DNA of 64,000 nt. Source: DATGMS01 sp035303945 (GTDB lineage: Bacteria > Bacteroidota > Bacteroidia > Cytophagales > Cyclobacteriaceae). Below, piece after piece: positions 1 to 7,942 of this stretch. The stretch's first letter is position 1. The number at the start of each line of letters is the position of its first letter. A program made the position numbers and the translations under genes. The stretch is from the NCBI GenBank assembly GCA_035303945.1, contig DATGQZ010000050.1, positions 62,001 through 126,000 of the forward strand. Direction: 5' to 3'. The notes beneath the pieces were generated by a model. That model did no database searches. It was not told the DNA's origin and saw only the letters and a program-made list of their open reading frames with translations.

Positions 1-2
1 AA

Positions 3-1391
3 TTTGCTCCCACTCCAACAGAGGACGCTCAACATTCCTGGAAAGGCATATACAGAAAACCTGCCGATTTTTATTACCACAGAGACAGCGTAGTGGATAT
101 TCATATCAACCCTGTGTTTTATTTTTCTGGTGGAAAAAGTTCGGGGGAGAATCAGTTTAACTTCAGAAATAGTAGGGGAATTGAACTGCGGGGCAGTATA
201 GACCGAAAAGTCGGTTTTTACACCGCTTTAATGACCACGGAGACCTACCTTCCCCCTTGGGTGGAGGCTTACGCCCAGTACACTGGAGCTGTTCCTGGTG
301 AAGGTTTTTGGAAATTATATCGAGACAGGGGCTATAGTTTTTTTACAGCTACGGGATACATCACCTTCAAACTCACTCCGCATATCGAAGCCCAGCTTGG
401 TCAAGATAGAAATTTTGTAGGAGAGGGATATCGCTCCATGATTCTCTCGGACTTTTCCAGCCCTTACATGTTTCTCAAGATCAATACTCGCATCTGGAAA
501 TTTGGCTTCACCAATCTTTGGGCGCAGATGAATGCAGATGTTTTTTATAACCGCGGCAGACCCACAGATGGAAGGTATCCGAAGAAATGGTTTTCTCACC
601 ACCGCTTGGGAATCAACCTAGGCAAAAAGCTAAATCTCGGAGTCTTTGAATCGGTCATGGCCAACCAATTGGATTGGAATTATTTTAACCCGATTATATT
701 TTACAGATGGGTGGAACATCAGCTGGGTACCCCTGACAAGGTCATGCTCGGGGCAGACTTCAAGTGGAATTTTTATCCCTCCATGCAGTTATACGGACAA
801 TTTGCATTAGACGAGTTCGTGTTTAAGGAGTTTTTTGAAATAGACGGCAACAACTCCAGCAGAAACAAACACGGATTACAGGCGGGCTACAAGTATATCA
901 ATATCTTTAAAATCCCTCAGCTGGATCTCCAACTGGAGTATAATCAGGCGAGGCCTTATACCTATCAGGAAAAATTTGACTATCAGTCCTTCAGTAACTA
1001 TAGGACTGCGCTCACCCATCCTTTGGGAGCAAACTTCCGGGAAGTGCTTGGCATACTACGCTACCAGCCACTTCCAAAACTTCAGTTGACGGCAATGGCG
1101 ATTTACCAATATTACGGCAGCGATCCTGATGCTTCAAGCAATTTCGGTGGCGACATCTTGAAAAGCCGCCTTACCCAGAGCACTGGATTATATGGAAATA
1201 CAATTGGCCAAGGAGTAGAAAACAGGGTGTTGATGGGCAGCCTTCACGCTTCCTACATGCTGAAGCACCGAATGTTTATTGACTTGAGTCATAGCTATCG
1301 GGACCATAAAACGGAGGAGGGCTCCGAAAAGCACCACTATCCTCAAATATCTCTGAGAATGAATATCAGCAGACAGGAATTCAATTATTAG
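3..1391 (+). CDS. RemB/Wzi-like outer-membrane beta-barrel protein (5' end outside window)
   Basis: The frame is open from base 3, reading FAPTPTEDAQHSWKGIYRKP before the first possible internal start (GTG at 93), so the true start lies upstream and 462 codons are visible. The sequence alternates aromatic and polar residues in the way of outer-membrane beta strands and has no soluble-enzyme motif. The visible start resembles the capsule-assembly Wzi / gliding protein RemB family, where an SW-x-G-R-K-type segment is followed by a D/V-I-x-I-N-P-x-F strand. The C terminus ends in a barrel-like strand (SLRMNISRQEFNY). Likely location is the outer membrane, with a role in surface polysaccharide or gliding. 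The family call comes from overall pattern, not from catalytic residues, so a generic porin is possible. No terminator of clear quality follows directly. Confidence 0.6.
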   Translation, partial: FAPTPTEDAQHSWKGIYRKPADFYYHRDSVVDIHINPVFYFSGGKSSGENQFNFRNSRGIELRGSIDRKVGFYTALMTTETYLPPWVEAYAQYTGAVPGEGFWKLYRDRGYSFFTATGYITFKLTPHIEAQLGQDRNFVGEGYRSMILSDFSSPYMFLKINTRIWKFGFTNLWAQMNADVFYNRGRPTDGRYPKKWFSHHRLGINLGKKLNLGVFESVMANQLDWNYFNPIIFYRWVEHQLGTPDKVMLGADFKWNFYPSMQLYGQFALDEFVFKEFFEIDGNNSSRNKHGLQAGYKYINIFKIPQLDLQLEYNQARPYTYQEKFDYQSFSNYRTALTHPLGANFREVLGILRYQPLPKLQLTAMAIYQYYGSDPDASSNFGGDILKSRLTQSTGLYGNTIGQGVENRVLMGSLHASYMLKHRMFIDLSHSYRDHKTEEGSEKHHYPQISLRMNISRQEFNY

Positions 1392-1717
1392 AGGGTAGCA
1401 GCATATCAAACTTTCCGCTTGGATTATGCCTCTACTCTTCTAAGGGCTTGTTGTGGCAGGAATTTTGGAGTAAATTTAAGCAACATGGCCTTGTGATGGG
1501 CTGCATAAAATCAGAAAGATGAATGGTGCCGGCCGTTTTCATCTTCCGTTTTTCGAAGGGAAGATGCACAACATGTATCGAGGCGTTTTTGCCTCAACCT
1601 GAGGCAGAGCACCTTAGACTCTTATTGAATAAATAGCTCTTCATCGTCCTCATTAGCATTGGACTAATATTATTTGTTATGTATATTTAATATAAAAGAA
1701 ACCAAACCGGAAATGAT
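1392..1717. other. 326-base intergenic region with two small hairpins
   Basis: No ORF of gene quality lies here. Two stem-loops stand out: CATCTTCC (1540-1547) with GGAAGATG (1559-1566), and GAGGC (1580-1584) with GCCTC (1591-1595) around a T5 loop, followed by another GAGGC at 1601-1605 that could compete for pairing. Neither has a clean U-tract. The A/T-rich stretch at 1660-1700 just upstream of the next gene probably holds its promoter, but no TAnnTTTG box is seen. Confidence 0.3.
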
Positions 1718-2089
1718 ATGAAAAAGGTAAGTGGAATATTTCAGCTTTTGGTAGCCTTATTTTTTGGAGTAGCTTTGGTTTACTTCCTTATGTTTGACAG
1801 TGTGCGAAACGGCTTCAATATACAAGAACTCACCGCGGGTACTGTCGTCATCTGGTTGTTAGTGGGCCTCATCTTATTTCTGATCGCATGGGCGACAGCA
1901 TCGATGTATCAAAGAAACTTGGTCAGCAGAATCAAAAAACTTGAATTGGAAAAGAATCAACTCAAAGCGGATATTTATGACCTGGAAAGATCCACTAAGC
2001 CCCTTCCAAGTACAGTGCCGAAAAGGACAGATGTCATTGATGAAGAAAAAGACGGCTCTAGCCTTCGCCCTAGAGAAAATTTCAAATAG
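1718..2089 (+). CDS. small membrane protein with C-terminal coiled coil
   Basis: 123 residues. Two hydrophobic helices (about 7-27 and 40-61) form a hairpin, followed by a charged segment of coiled-coil type (about 70-92, rich in Lys, Leu and Glu) and a polar tail. This layout resembles LapA/DUF1049-type small membrane proteins, but I see no diagnostic motif and leave it unnamed. It stands alone, with an intergenic region upstream and a good terminator 36 bases after the stop. The ATG at 1718 is preferred because the first helix follows directly. Confidence 0.6.
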   Translation: MKKVSGIFQLLVALFFGVALVYFLMFDSVRNGFNIQELTAGTVVIWLLVGLILFLIAWATASMYQRNLVSRIKKLELEKNQLKADIYDLERSTKPLPSTVPKRTDVIDEEKDGSSLRPRENFK

Positions 2090-2124
2090 AAAGCGTCCTT
2101 TAACCCCTTGAAATCATTATATTA

Positions 2125-2156
2125 GAACTCCCTACAACGGGGAGTTTCTTTTTTTA
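2125..2156 (+). terminator. rho-independent terminator after the small membrane protein gene
   Basis: Perfect stem AACTCCC (2126-2132) / GGGAGTT (2140-2146) with a 7-base loop, followed by T-rich sequence (2145-2155). It separates the gene ending at 2089 from yifB starting at 2174. Confidence 0.8.
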
Positions 2157-2173
2157 TCACTAAACAGTTTCGA

Positions 2174-3712
2174 ATGGTAGCAAAGACTTTTGGAAGCGCC
2201 GTGTCTGGAGTGGATGCAAAGATGATTACCATTGAAGTCAACGTGGGACAAGGTACAAGCTTCTATATGGTGGGCCTGCCGGATAGCGCAGTGAAGGAAA
2301 GTCAGCAAAGGGTGGAATCCGCTTTAAAATATTTTGGATACCGAATGCCCCGGCAAAAGGTAGTCATCAATCTTGCACCGGCAGACATTCGAAAAGAAGG
2401 TTCAGCCTATGACTTACCCATTGCCTTAGGTATTCTTAAAGCCTCTGAGCAGGGGGAATTTCCGCAGATGGAAGCATATGTTATAATGGGGGAGCTCTCA
2501 TTGGATGGTATTTTACGCCCCATCAAAGGAGTCTTGCCTATTGCCATAGAAGCACGAAAAAAAGGCTTCAAGGGCTTTATCCTTCCTCAAGAAAATGCCA
2601 AAGAAGCTTCCATTGTCAACAACCTTGATATTATCGGAGTCAGTACCGTGGATGAAGCCATCAAATTTCTGGAAGGAGACCTGGAGATCGCACCCACTGT
2701 AACGGATACACGGGACCTTTTTTTTCAATCAGTGGAGCATTATGCATTTGACTTTGCGGATGTGCAAGGCCAGGAAAATATCAAGCGTGCCATGGAAATT
2801 GCCGCTGCGGGAAGCCACAATGTGATCATGATAGGCCCTCCGGGTGCAGGCAAGACCATGCTCGCCAAACGGCTACCTTCGATCTTGCCGCCATTGAGCT
2901 TACAGGAGGCGTTGGAAACTACGAAAATCCACTCGGTGGCGGGAAAGCTAGGAAGGGATGCTTCATTAATTGCTCAACGGCCCTTCCGTTCGCCCCATCA
3001 CACCATTAGTGATGTGGCACTTGTCGGGGGCGGTGGCAACCCCCAGCCGGGTGAAATCTCTCTATCTCATAACGGTGTGCTCTTTCTGGATGAGCTACCT
3101 GAATTCAAAAGGACGGTGCTGGAAGTCATGCGTCAACCATTAGAAGACAGAAAGGTGACAGTAAGCCGTGCGAAGGTATCGGTAGATTTTCCTGCAAATT
3201 TTATGCTGATAGCAAGCATGAACCCCTGTCCCTGTGGCTATTATAACCACCCCGACAAAGAATGTGTCTGTGGTCCGGGTGTGGTACAAAAATATTTGAA
3301 TAAGGTGAGCGGGCCACTACTCGACCGGATAGACTTACATGTAGAAGTAACACCAGTTAAGTTTGACGAAATGACCTCTACCCGTAAATCCGAATCTAGC
3401 AAATCCATTCGTGATAGGGTAATTATAGGCAGGCAGTTGCAGACCGAACGTTTTAAAGATACGCCCAACATCTATTGCAATGCCATGATGCCGTCGCACA
3501 TGGTAAAAGAAGTATGCCAAATCAATGAGGCAGGTAAAGCCTTGTTAAAGACGGCAATGGAAAGGCTCGGACTATCCGCGAGGGCATATGACCGTATTCT
3601 AAAAGTGTCCCGCACCATTGCGGATCTTGCCCAGAGTAAGGACATCAAAGTAGAACATTTGGCTGAAGCCATACAATACCGTAGCCTAGACCGAGAAGGC
3701 TGGGCAGGATAG
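2174..3712 (+). CDS. YifB/ComM family AAA ATPase (Mg-chelatase-like)
   Basis: 512 residues, the usual length for YifB/ComM. The N-terminal third (about 1-165) is the ChlI-like S5-fold domain with the conserved start VAKTFGSAVSGVDA. The AAA domain has Walker A GPPGAGKT (residues 221-228) and Walker B VLFLDE. The family hallmark NPCPCGYY followed by a second Cys-x-Cys pair and GPLLDRIDLHVEV is intact, then the Mg_chelatase C-terminal helical domain. In proteobacteria ComM is a hexameric helicase that extends branch migration during natural transformation; the role in Bacteroidota is less certain. It sits alone between a terminator and the bactofilin gene. No key residue appears missing. It should not be confused with true magnesium chelatase subunit ChlI/BchI, since no porphyrin pathway gene is adjacent. 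Confidence 0.93.
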   Translation: MVAKTFGSAVSGVDAKMITIEVNVGQGTSFYMVGLPDSAVKESQQRVESALKYFGYRMPRQKVVINLAPADIRKEGSAYDLPIALGILKASEQGEFPQMEAYVIMGELSLDGILRPIKGVLPIAIEARKKGFKGFILPQENAKEASIVNNLDIIGVSTVDEAIKFLEGDLEIAPTVTDTRDLFFQSVEHYAFDFADVQGQENIKRAMEIAAAGSHNVIMIGPPGAGKTMLAKRLPSILPPLSLQEALETTKIHSVAGKLGRDASLIAQRPFRSPHHTISDVALVGGGGNPQPGEISLSHNGVLFLDELPEFKRTVLEVMRQPLEDRKVTVSRAKVSVDFPANFMLIASMNPCPCGYYNHPDKECVCGPGVVQKYLNKVSGPLLDRIDLHVEVTPVKFDEMTSTRKSESSKSIRDRVIIGRQLQTERFKDTPNIYCNAMMPSHMVKEVCQINEAGKALLKTAMERLGLSARAYDRILKVSRTIADLAQSKDIKVEHLAEAIQYRSLDREGWAG

Positions 3713-3771
3713 GCATACAAATTGGGTAGGAGTCTCCAGAAAATTCATTCACTTCACTTTAATAAGTTGGT

Positions 3772-4197
3772 ATGTGGAATAAAGAAAAGAGAACGGAAGC
3801 TGAAGCAATTACTGCAGACGCCATTTCTGTATTTGCCGCAGGACTAAAGATTGAAGGCGATGTGGAAGCCACCAACGACCTGAGAATCGACGGCACCGTG
3901 TTGGGCAGTATTGCCGCTAACAGGAAGGTATTGGTGGGAGGTACCGGCAAGGTGGAAGGTAATATCTATGCCAGGGAAGTCTATATTATGGGCGAAGTCA
4001 GGGGAGATCTGCAGGTTTTTGGATTGGCCAAAATAGGATCTTCGGGCAGAGTACGTGGCGCCATCACTTCCGCCGAGATACAGATTGAACCTGGAGCTGA
4101 TGTCGAAGGCACATTAAAGAAAATGAGCCTGGAAAACAGGCCCATTGATGATTCTTTCGGAACTAAGTCATTTACCCAGCTCCACAAATCCAGCTGA
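3772..4197 (+). CDS. bactofilin family cytoskeletal protein
   Basis: 141 residues. The core (about 25-120) is a run of short hydrophobic-glycine repeats such as KIEGDVEATNDLRIDGTV and KVEGNIYAREVYIMGEV, the signature of the bactofilin (DUF583) right-handed beta-helix that polymerises without nucleotide. Flanks are polar and disordered, as usual. The start is ATG 3772; the first residues MWNKEKR may form the short membrane-contact tail seen in this family. Bactofilins scaffold cell-shape and wall enzymes, which fits the many wall enzymes in this window, although none is adjacent. The stop (4195-4197) lies one base from the stop of the convergent trans-sulfuration gene, with no visible terminator between them. 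Confidence 0.92.
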   Translation: MWNKEKRTEAEAITADAISVFAAGLKIEGDVEATNDLRIDGTVLGSIAANRKVLVGGTGKVEGNIYAREVYIMGEVRGDLQVFGLAKIGSSGRVRGAITSAEIQIEPGADVEGTLKKMSLENRPIDDSFGTKSFTQLHKSS

Positions 4198-4198
4198 G

Positions 4199-5305
4199 CT
4201 ACAGTTGCGCGAAAGCCTGTTCCAGATCTTCCAGCAAATCATCCAGATGCTCCAATCCCACCGAGACTCTGATCAAATTTTGAGGGGTTTTGGTGTCAGG
4301 GCCTTCTACGCCCGCCCTTCTTTCAATCAAACTTTCCACTCCTCCCAAGCTCGTTGCATTGGTAAAATACCGCAGCTGTGCTATAAACCGCTCTGCATCT
4401 GCGGCCCCTCCCTTTACTAAAAATGACAACATACCTCCAAAACCCGACATTTGACGCGCCGCGACCTCATGACCCGGATGGTCCTTCAAACCAGGATAGT
4501 AAACCACTTCCACTTTGGGATGTTGAGCAAGATAAGTAGCAATTTGCCCAGCATGTTCGGCGTGCCCCCTCATTCTGTAAGGCAGTGTTTTGATACTTCT
4601 TGTGAGGTAATAGCAGTCAAAGGGTGAAAGCACCGCTCCTCCAGTGATCTGCACATTTTTCACCTTGTCCCAAAAATCATCTTCTTCCTTCGTAATCAAT
4701 GCCCCTCCGAGAATATCACTGTGCCCACCAAAATATTTGGTAGCGCTATGCATTACCATATCAGCACCCAACAAGAGCGGATTTTGAAATACAGGGGTAG
4801 CAAAGGTATTATCGCAAACGACTTTAATACTGTTCTCCTTTGCAATGGCAGCCAGAGCTTTAATATCAGATATCTTCAGCAGGGGGTTCGAAGGCGTCTC
4901 AATCCACAGCAATTGCGTTTCTGGCCGAATAGCCTTTTTAAAATTTTCTATGTCTGTAAGATCTACAAAGGAAACCTCCAATACTCCTTTAAAAATATCC
5001 TCTAACTGCTTTCTCAATCCATGGTACATATCGTCGGGAGCCACAATATGGGATCCTGGAGAAAGTGATTGGAACACCGCCATTCCCGCAGCATTTCCTG
5101 AAGAAAAGGCTGCAGCGGCTTTTCCCAATTCCATTTTGGCCAGTACATTTTCCAACGCGGTGCGATTAGGGTTGGCTGCACGGGAATAGGTAGGCGAACC
5201 TTCTATGTGATGGAAGGTGGTCGACAATGTAATAGGTTGCACTACAGGGTGATTATCGTCCGCGATCAATGTGCCTCCATGAATGGCTAAAGTTTCAAAT
5301 TTCAT
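4199..5305 (-). CDS. trans-sulfuration PLP enzyme (cystathionine gamma-synthase/beta-lyase family)
   Basis: 368 residues from ATG 5305; the frame stays open 43 codons further up (to 5434), but the family start MKFETLAIHGG matches the internal ATG. It carries the Cys/Met-metabolism PLP signature: the SATKYFGGHSD segment holds the Schiff-base lysine (Lys190) and CDNTFATP holds the pyridine-contact aspartate (Asp165). SRAANPNRTALE is the usual phosphate-binding and tetramer segment. Such enzymes interconvert cysteine, cystathionine, homocysteine and methionine precursors in the cytosol; sequence alone does not separate gamma-synthase from gamma- or beta-lyase. It is a single convergent gene beside bactofilin. 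The untranslated region shows a GGGGG/CCCCC pairing (5414-5418 with 5448-5452) of unknown meaning, and no recognisable SAM riboswitch. Confidence 0.85.
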   Translation of the reverse strand: MKFETLAIHGGTLIADDNHPVVQPITLSTTFHHIEGSPTYSRAANPNRTALENVLAKMELGKAAAAFSSGNAAGMAVFQSLSPGSHIVAPDDMYHGLRKQLEDIFKGVLEVSFVDLTDIENFKKAIRPETQLLWIETPSNPLLKISDIKALAAIAKENSIKVVCDNTFATPVFQNPLLLGADMVMHSATKYFGGHSDILGGALITKEEDDFWDKVKNVQITGGAVLSPFDCYYLTRSIKTLPYRMRGHAEHAGQIATYLAQHPKVEVVYYPGLKDHPGHEVAARQMSGFGGMLSFLVKGGAADAERFIAQLRYFTNATSLGGVESLIERRAGVEGPDTKTPQNLIRVSVGLEHLDDLLEDLEQAFAQL

Positions 5306-5503
5306 ATTGCTTGGGATAAAAGGATGGTTCCAATATGAGCAATCCTCTGGATACAAACTTAAAGGTAGATTCTGCAGGTATAAAAGTCCACTTTCGCCTG
5401 CATTAATTTCTTTGGGGGTAAAGTTCTGGCGCAATCGGTAGTCGCTGCCCCCCTTTCTTCTGGAGCCAGAAGCTGCCCTGCATAGGTATCAAGGATAAAT
5501 TGG

Positions 5504-5511
5504 TATATTTG
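5504..5511 (+). promoter_or_regulatory. candidate -7 box for the thiamine-binding protein gene
   Basis: TATATTTG fits the Bacteroidota -7 consensus TAnnTTTG. No TTTG lies 19 bases upstream, and the gene start is about 107 bases away, so support is limited to this one box. Confidence 0.3.
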
Positions 5512-5617
5512 GATTCCAGCATATGCTTTGCCCTCACTGGCCAAATGCGAATGGGCTTTGGGCAGAGAGCATCCCATCTTTCTTCACACCCATCAATATA
5601 AAAAACGTTAAGACATT

Positions 5618-5923
5618 ATGACAACGATTAATTTAGGGCTACAGATCGTGCCAAAAAGCAAAACCTTAGATAGTTATTCCTTAGTAGACAAAGCCATTGA
5701 AGTCATTCAGGCCTCCGGTGTAAAATACGAAGTCACCCCTTTCGAAACCGTGATGGAAGGACCTGAAGAACAACTGATGCAAATCGCCAGACGTGCTCAA
5801 GAAGCGGTTTTGGAAGCAGGGGCAGATGAAGTGCTTGTTTATTATCGGATTCAGATCAGAAAAGACGGAGACGTGACCATGTCAGAAAAAACAGGAAAGT
5901 ACAAAGCACAGAAGCGGATTTAA
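5618..5923 (+). CDS. thiamine-binding protein (MTH1187/YkoF-like, DUF77)
   Basis: 101 residues, typical for single-domain MTH1187-type proteins. It begins with a beta strand LGLQIVPKSK, then a helix (SLVDKAIEVIQASG), then KYEVTPFETVMEGPEEQLMQI, the ferredoxin-like fold segment conserved in this family. Relatives bind thiamine or related pyrimidines as small oligomers in the cytosol. No thiamine biosynthesis or transport gene is adjacent, so the ligand remains family knowledge. No TPP riboswitch (THI box) is visible in the 100-base leader. The next gene is bipA, 124 bases downstream, with its own candidate promoter box. Confidence 0.8.
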   Translation: MTTINLGLQIVPKSKTLDSYSLVDKAIEVIQASGVKYEVTPFETVMEGPEEQLMQIARRAQEAVLEAGADEVLVYYRIQIRKDGDVTMSEKTGKYKAQKRI

Positions 5924-6018
5924 ATCTGCCTGACGCAATAAAAACAAAGTTAAAGCTATTTTTTAATGCGTTTTCTTATAAAACTTTCAAACAACTAAAA
6001 AATCCCGAATTTTATTCG

Positions 6019-6026
6019 TACTTTTG
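6019..6026 (+). promoter_or_regulatory. candidate -7 promoter box for bipA
   Basis: TACTTTTG matches TAnnTTTG exactly and lies 21 bases before the chosen ATG at 6048, the normal distance for this phylum. The upstream TTTG element is not clear. Confidence 0.5.
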
Positions 6027-6047
6027 CGACTCAATTCTAATTCACCT

Positions 6048-7853
6048 ATGCAGAGTATCCGTAACATAGCAATTATTGCACACGTTGACCACGGAAAAAC
6101 CACCCTCGTGGACAAGATTATCCATGCTTCTAAGGTTTTTCGTGAAAACCAACAGTTTGACGATTTAATCCTAGACAACAATGATTTGGAGAGGGAAAGA
6201 GGCATTACGATTCTTTCCAAAAATGTGTCTGTAAGATATAAAGACGTAAAGATTAATATTATTGACACGCCCGGCCACGCAGACTTTGGTGGTGAAGTGG
6301 AGCGTGTACTGAAGATGGCGGATGGTGTGATCCTCTTGGTGGATGCCTATGAAGGCCCCATGCCGCAAACCCGTTTTGTACTGGGCAAAGCGCTCGGCTT
6401 AGGATTAAAGCCAATCGTGGTGGTCAACAAGGTGGATAAAGAAAACTGCCGACCTGATGAGGTTCATGAGGCGGTATTTGATCTGATGTTTAACTTGGAT
6501 GCAACAGAAGAGCAACTGGACTTTGTCACACTGTATGGTTCGGCCAAGCAAAATTGGATGGGACCTGATTGGAAAAATCCAACGGACAGCATCATGCCGC
6601 TTTTGGACGCTATCGTTGAGCATATTCCTGCAGCTAAACAAGAAGAAGGTACGCCACAGATGCAGATTACGTCTTTGGATTTTTCCAGTTTCGTAGGAAG
6701 AATAGCCATCGGCAGGGTTACCAGAGGCACCTTGAAAGAAGGCGCCTTTATGTCACTTTGCAAAAATGACGATGTCATTAAAAAGGTTCGTATCAAAGAA
6801 CTTCATGTCTTTGAAGGTCTTGGTAAAAATAAGGTTACTGAAGTTCATGCCGGAGAAATCTGTGCGGTGACAGGGATAGAGGATTTCGAAATTGGGGACA
6901 CCTTGGCGGATCTTGAAAACCCGGAACCTTTGGAGCGAATTCATATCGATGAGCCGACCATGAACATGCTCTTCACGATCAACAACTCTCCATTTTTCGG
7001 TCGGGAAGGAAAGTTTGTTACTTCCCGTCACCTGAGAGATCGTCTGTTTAAAGAGACCGAAAAAAACCTTGCCTTAAGGGTGCAGCTTACAGATAGCGAA
7101 GATAAGTTTCTCGTATTCGGACGTGGTATTCTTCACTTGTCAATCTTGATTGAGACCATGCGTAGGGAAGGCTATGAATTACAAGTTGGCCAACCCCAAG
7201 TTATTATAAAGGAAGTAGATGGTGTGAAGATGGAGCCTATTGAAGCGCTTCATGTGGACGTTCCTGCAGAAACAGCCGGCAAGGTCATTGAGCTGGCTAC
7301 CCAGAAAAAGGGCGAGCTATTGGTGATGGAACCAAAAGGAGATCTTCAGCACCTGGAATTCAGAATTCCTTCACGAGGGCTAATTGGTCTGAGAAATAAC
7401 GTACTGACTGCGACCCAGGGAGAAGCGATCATGAACCACCGTTTTGTTGACTATGAACCTTACAAAGGTCCGATCCAAGGCAGAATCAATGGTTCCTTAA
7501 TATCTATGGAAAATGGTCCTTGCACCGCTTATGCCATTGACAAACTTCAAGATAGAGGCGTTTTCTTCGTCGATCCAGGAGAAGAGCTGTATACGGGTCA
7601 AGTGATCGGCGAACATAGCCGGGACAACGATTTGGTAGTGAATGTTCAAAAAGGCAAGCAACTCACCAACATGCGGGCTTCCGGCTCGGATGCCAATACG
7701 AAAATTGCTCCCGCGAAGAAGTTTTCTCTAGAAGAAGCCATGGAATACATCCAGAAGGATGAATACCTCGAGGTGACACCAAAAAGCCTGAGAATGAGAA
7801 AGATTTACCTAGATGAGGGTGAAAGAACAAGAAGAGCGAAAGCAACACAATAA
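6048..7853 (+). CDS. typA: ribosome-associated GTPase BipA/TypA
   Basis: 601 residues from ATG 6048. An alternative TTG at 6024 would overlap the putative -7 box, so the ATG is chosen. G1 is AHVDHGKT (residues 11-18), G2 region RERGITI, G3 DTPGHADFGGEV and G4 NKVDKE, followed by the EF-Tu-like domain II, EF-G-like domain V and the BipA-specific C-terminal domain (SLISMENG segment and the KSLRMRK tail). BipA is a translational GTPase that helps 50S assembly and growth under cold or stress. It is monocistronic: its own promoter box upstream and strong terminators downstream. The length and all G motifs look normal. Confidence 0.95.
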   Translation: MQSIRNIAIIAHVDHGKTTLVDKIIHASKVFRENQQFDDLILDNNDLERERGITILSKNVSVRYKDVKINIIDTPGHADFGGEVERVLKMADGVILLVDAYEGPMPQTRFVLGKALGLGLKPIVVVNKVDKENCRPDEVHEAVFDLMFNLDATEEQLDFVTLYGSAKQNWMGPDWKNPTDSIMPLLDAIVEHIPAAKQEEGTPQMQITSLDFSSFVGRIAIGRVTRGTLKEGAFMSLCKNDDVIKKVRIKELHVFEGLGKNKVTEVHAGEICAVTGIEDFEIGDTLADLENPEPLERIHIDEPTMNMLFTINNSPFFGREGKFVTSRHLRDRLFKETEKNLALRVQLTDSEDKFLVFGRGILHLSILIETMRREGYELQVGQPQVIIKEVDGVKMEPIEALHVDVPAETAGKVIELATQKKGELLVMEPKGDLQHLEFRIPSRGLIGLRNNVLTATQGEAIMNHRFVDYEPYKGPIQGRINGSLISMENGPCTAYAIDKLQDRGVFFVDPGEELYTGQVIGEHSRDNDLVVNVQKGKQLTNMRASGSDANTKIAPAKKFSLEEAMEYIQKDEYLEVTPKSLRMRKIYLDEGERTRRAKATQ

Positions 7854-7886
7854 AAAAAGAGCTTCCTGTATTTAGGAAGCTCTTTT
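7854..7886 (+). terminator. terminator after typA
   Basis: Near-perfect stem AAAAGAGCTTCCT / AGGAAGCTCTTTT around a short loop (7868-7873). A-tract before and T-tract after mean it can work in both directions. Confidence 0.85.
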
Positions 7887-7908
7887 CTGTTGTATCTCAC
7901 GATAGATT

Positions 7909-7932
7909 AGGCTCCCGAGGAGAGCCTTTTTT
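7909..7932. terminator. second terminator hairpin between typA and icd
   Basis: Stem AGGCTC (7909-7914) / GAGCCT (7922-7927) with T-tract to 7932. It follows the first hairpin by about 20 bases and lies just beyond the 3' end of the convergent icd gene. On the plus strand it is a back-up terminator for typA. Confidence 0.6.
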
Positions 7933-7942
7933 ATTCAATGTA

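Noticed and set aside
93..1391. RemB-like gene starting at GTG 93
   Set aside because: The frame is open to the window edge with family-like residues before position 93, so the gene is truncated at its 5' end rather than starting there.
5414..5470. tRNA-like D-arm (GCGCAATCGGTAGTCGC) inside a GGGGG/CCCCC pairing upstream of the trans-sulfuration gene
   Set aside because: No matching anticodon stem and no T-arm (GGTTCGAATCC-like) follow, and the acceptor strands do not pair at the right length. Chance resemblance.
5435..5617. SAM or TPP riboswitch upstream of the trans-sulfuration or thiamine-binding gene
   Set aside because: Neither the SAM-I/II nor the THI-box core sequences can be found on either strand.
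6024..6050. Longer BipA start at TTG 6024
   Set aside because: It would overlap the candidate -7 box, and the family N terminus begins at the ATG 6048.
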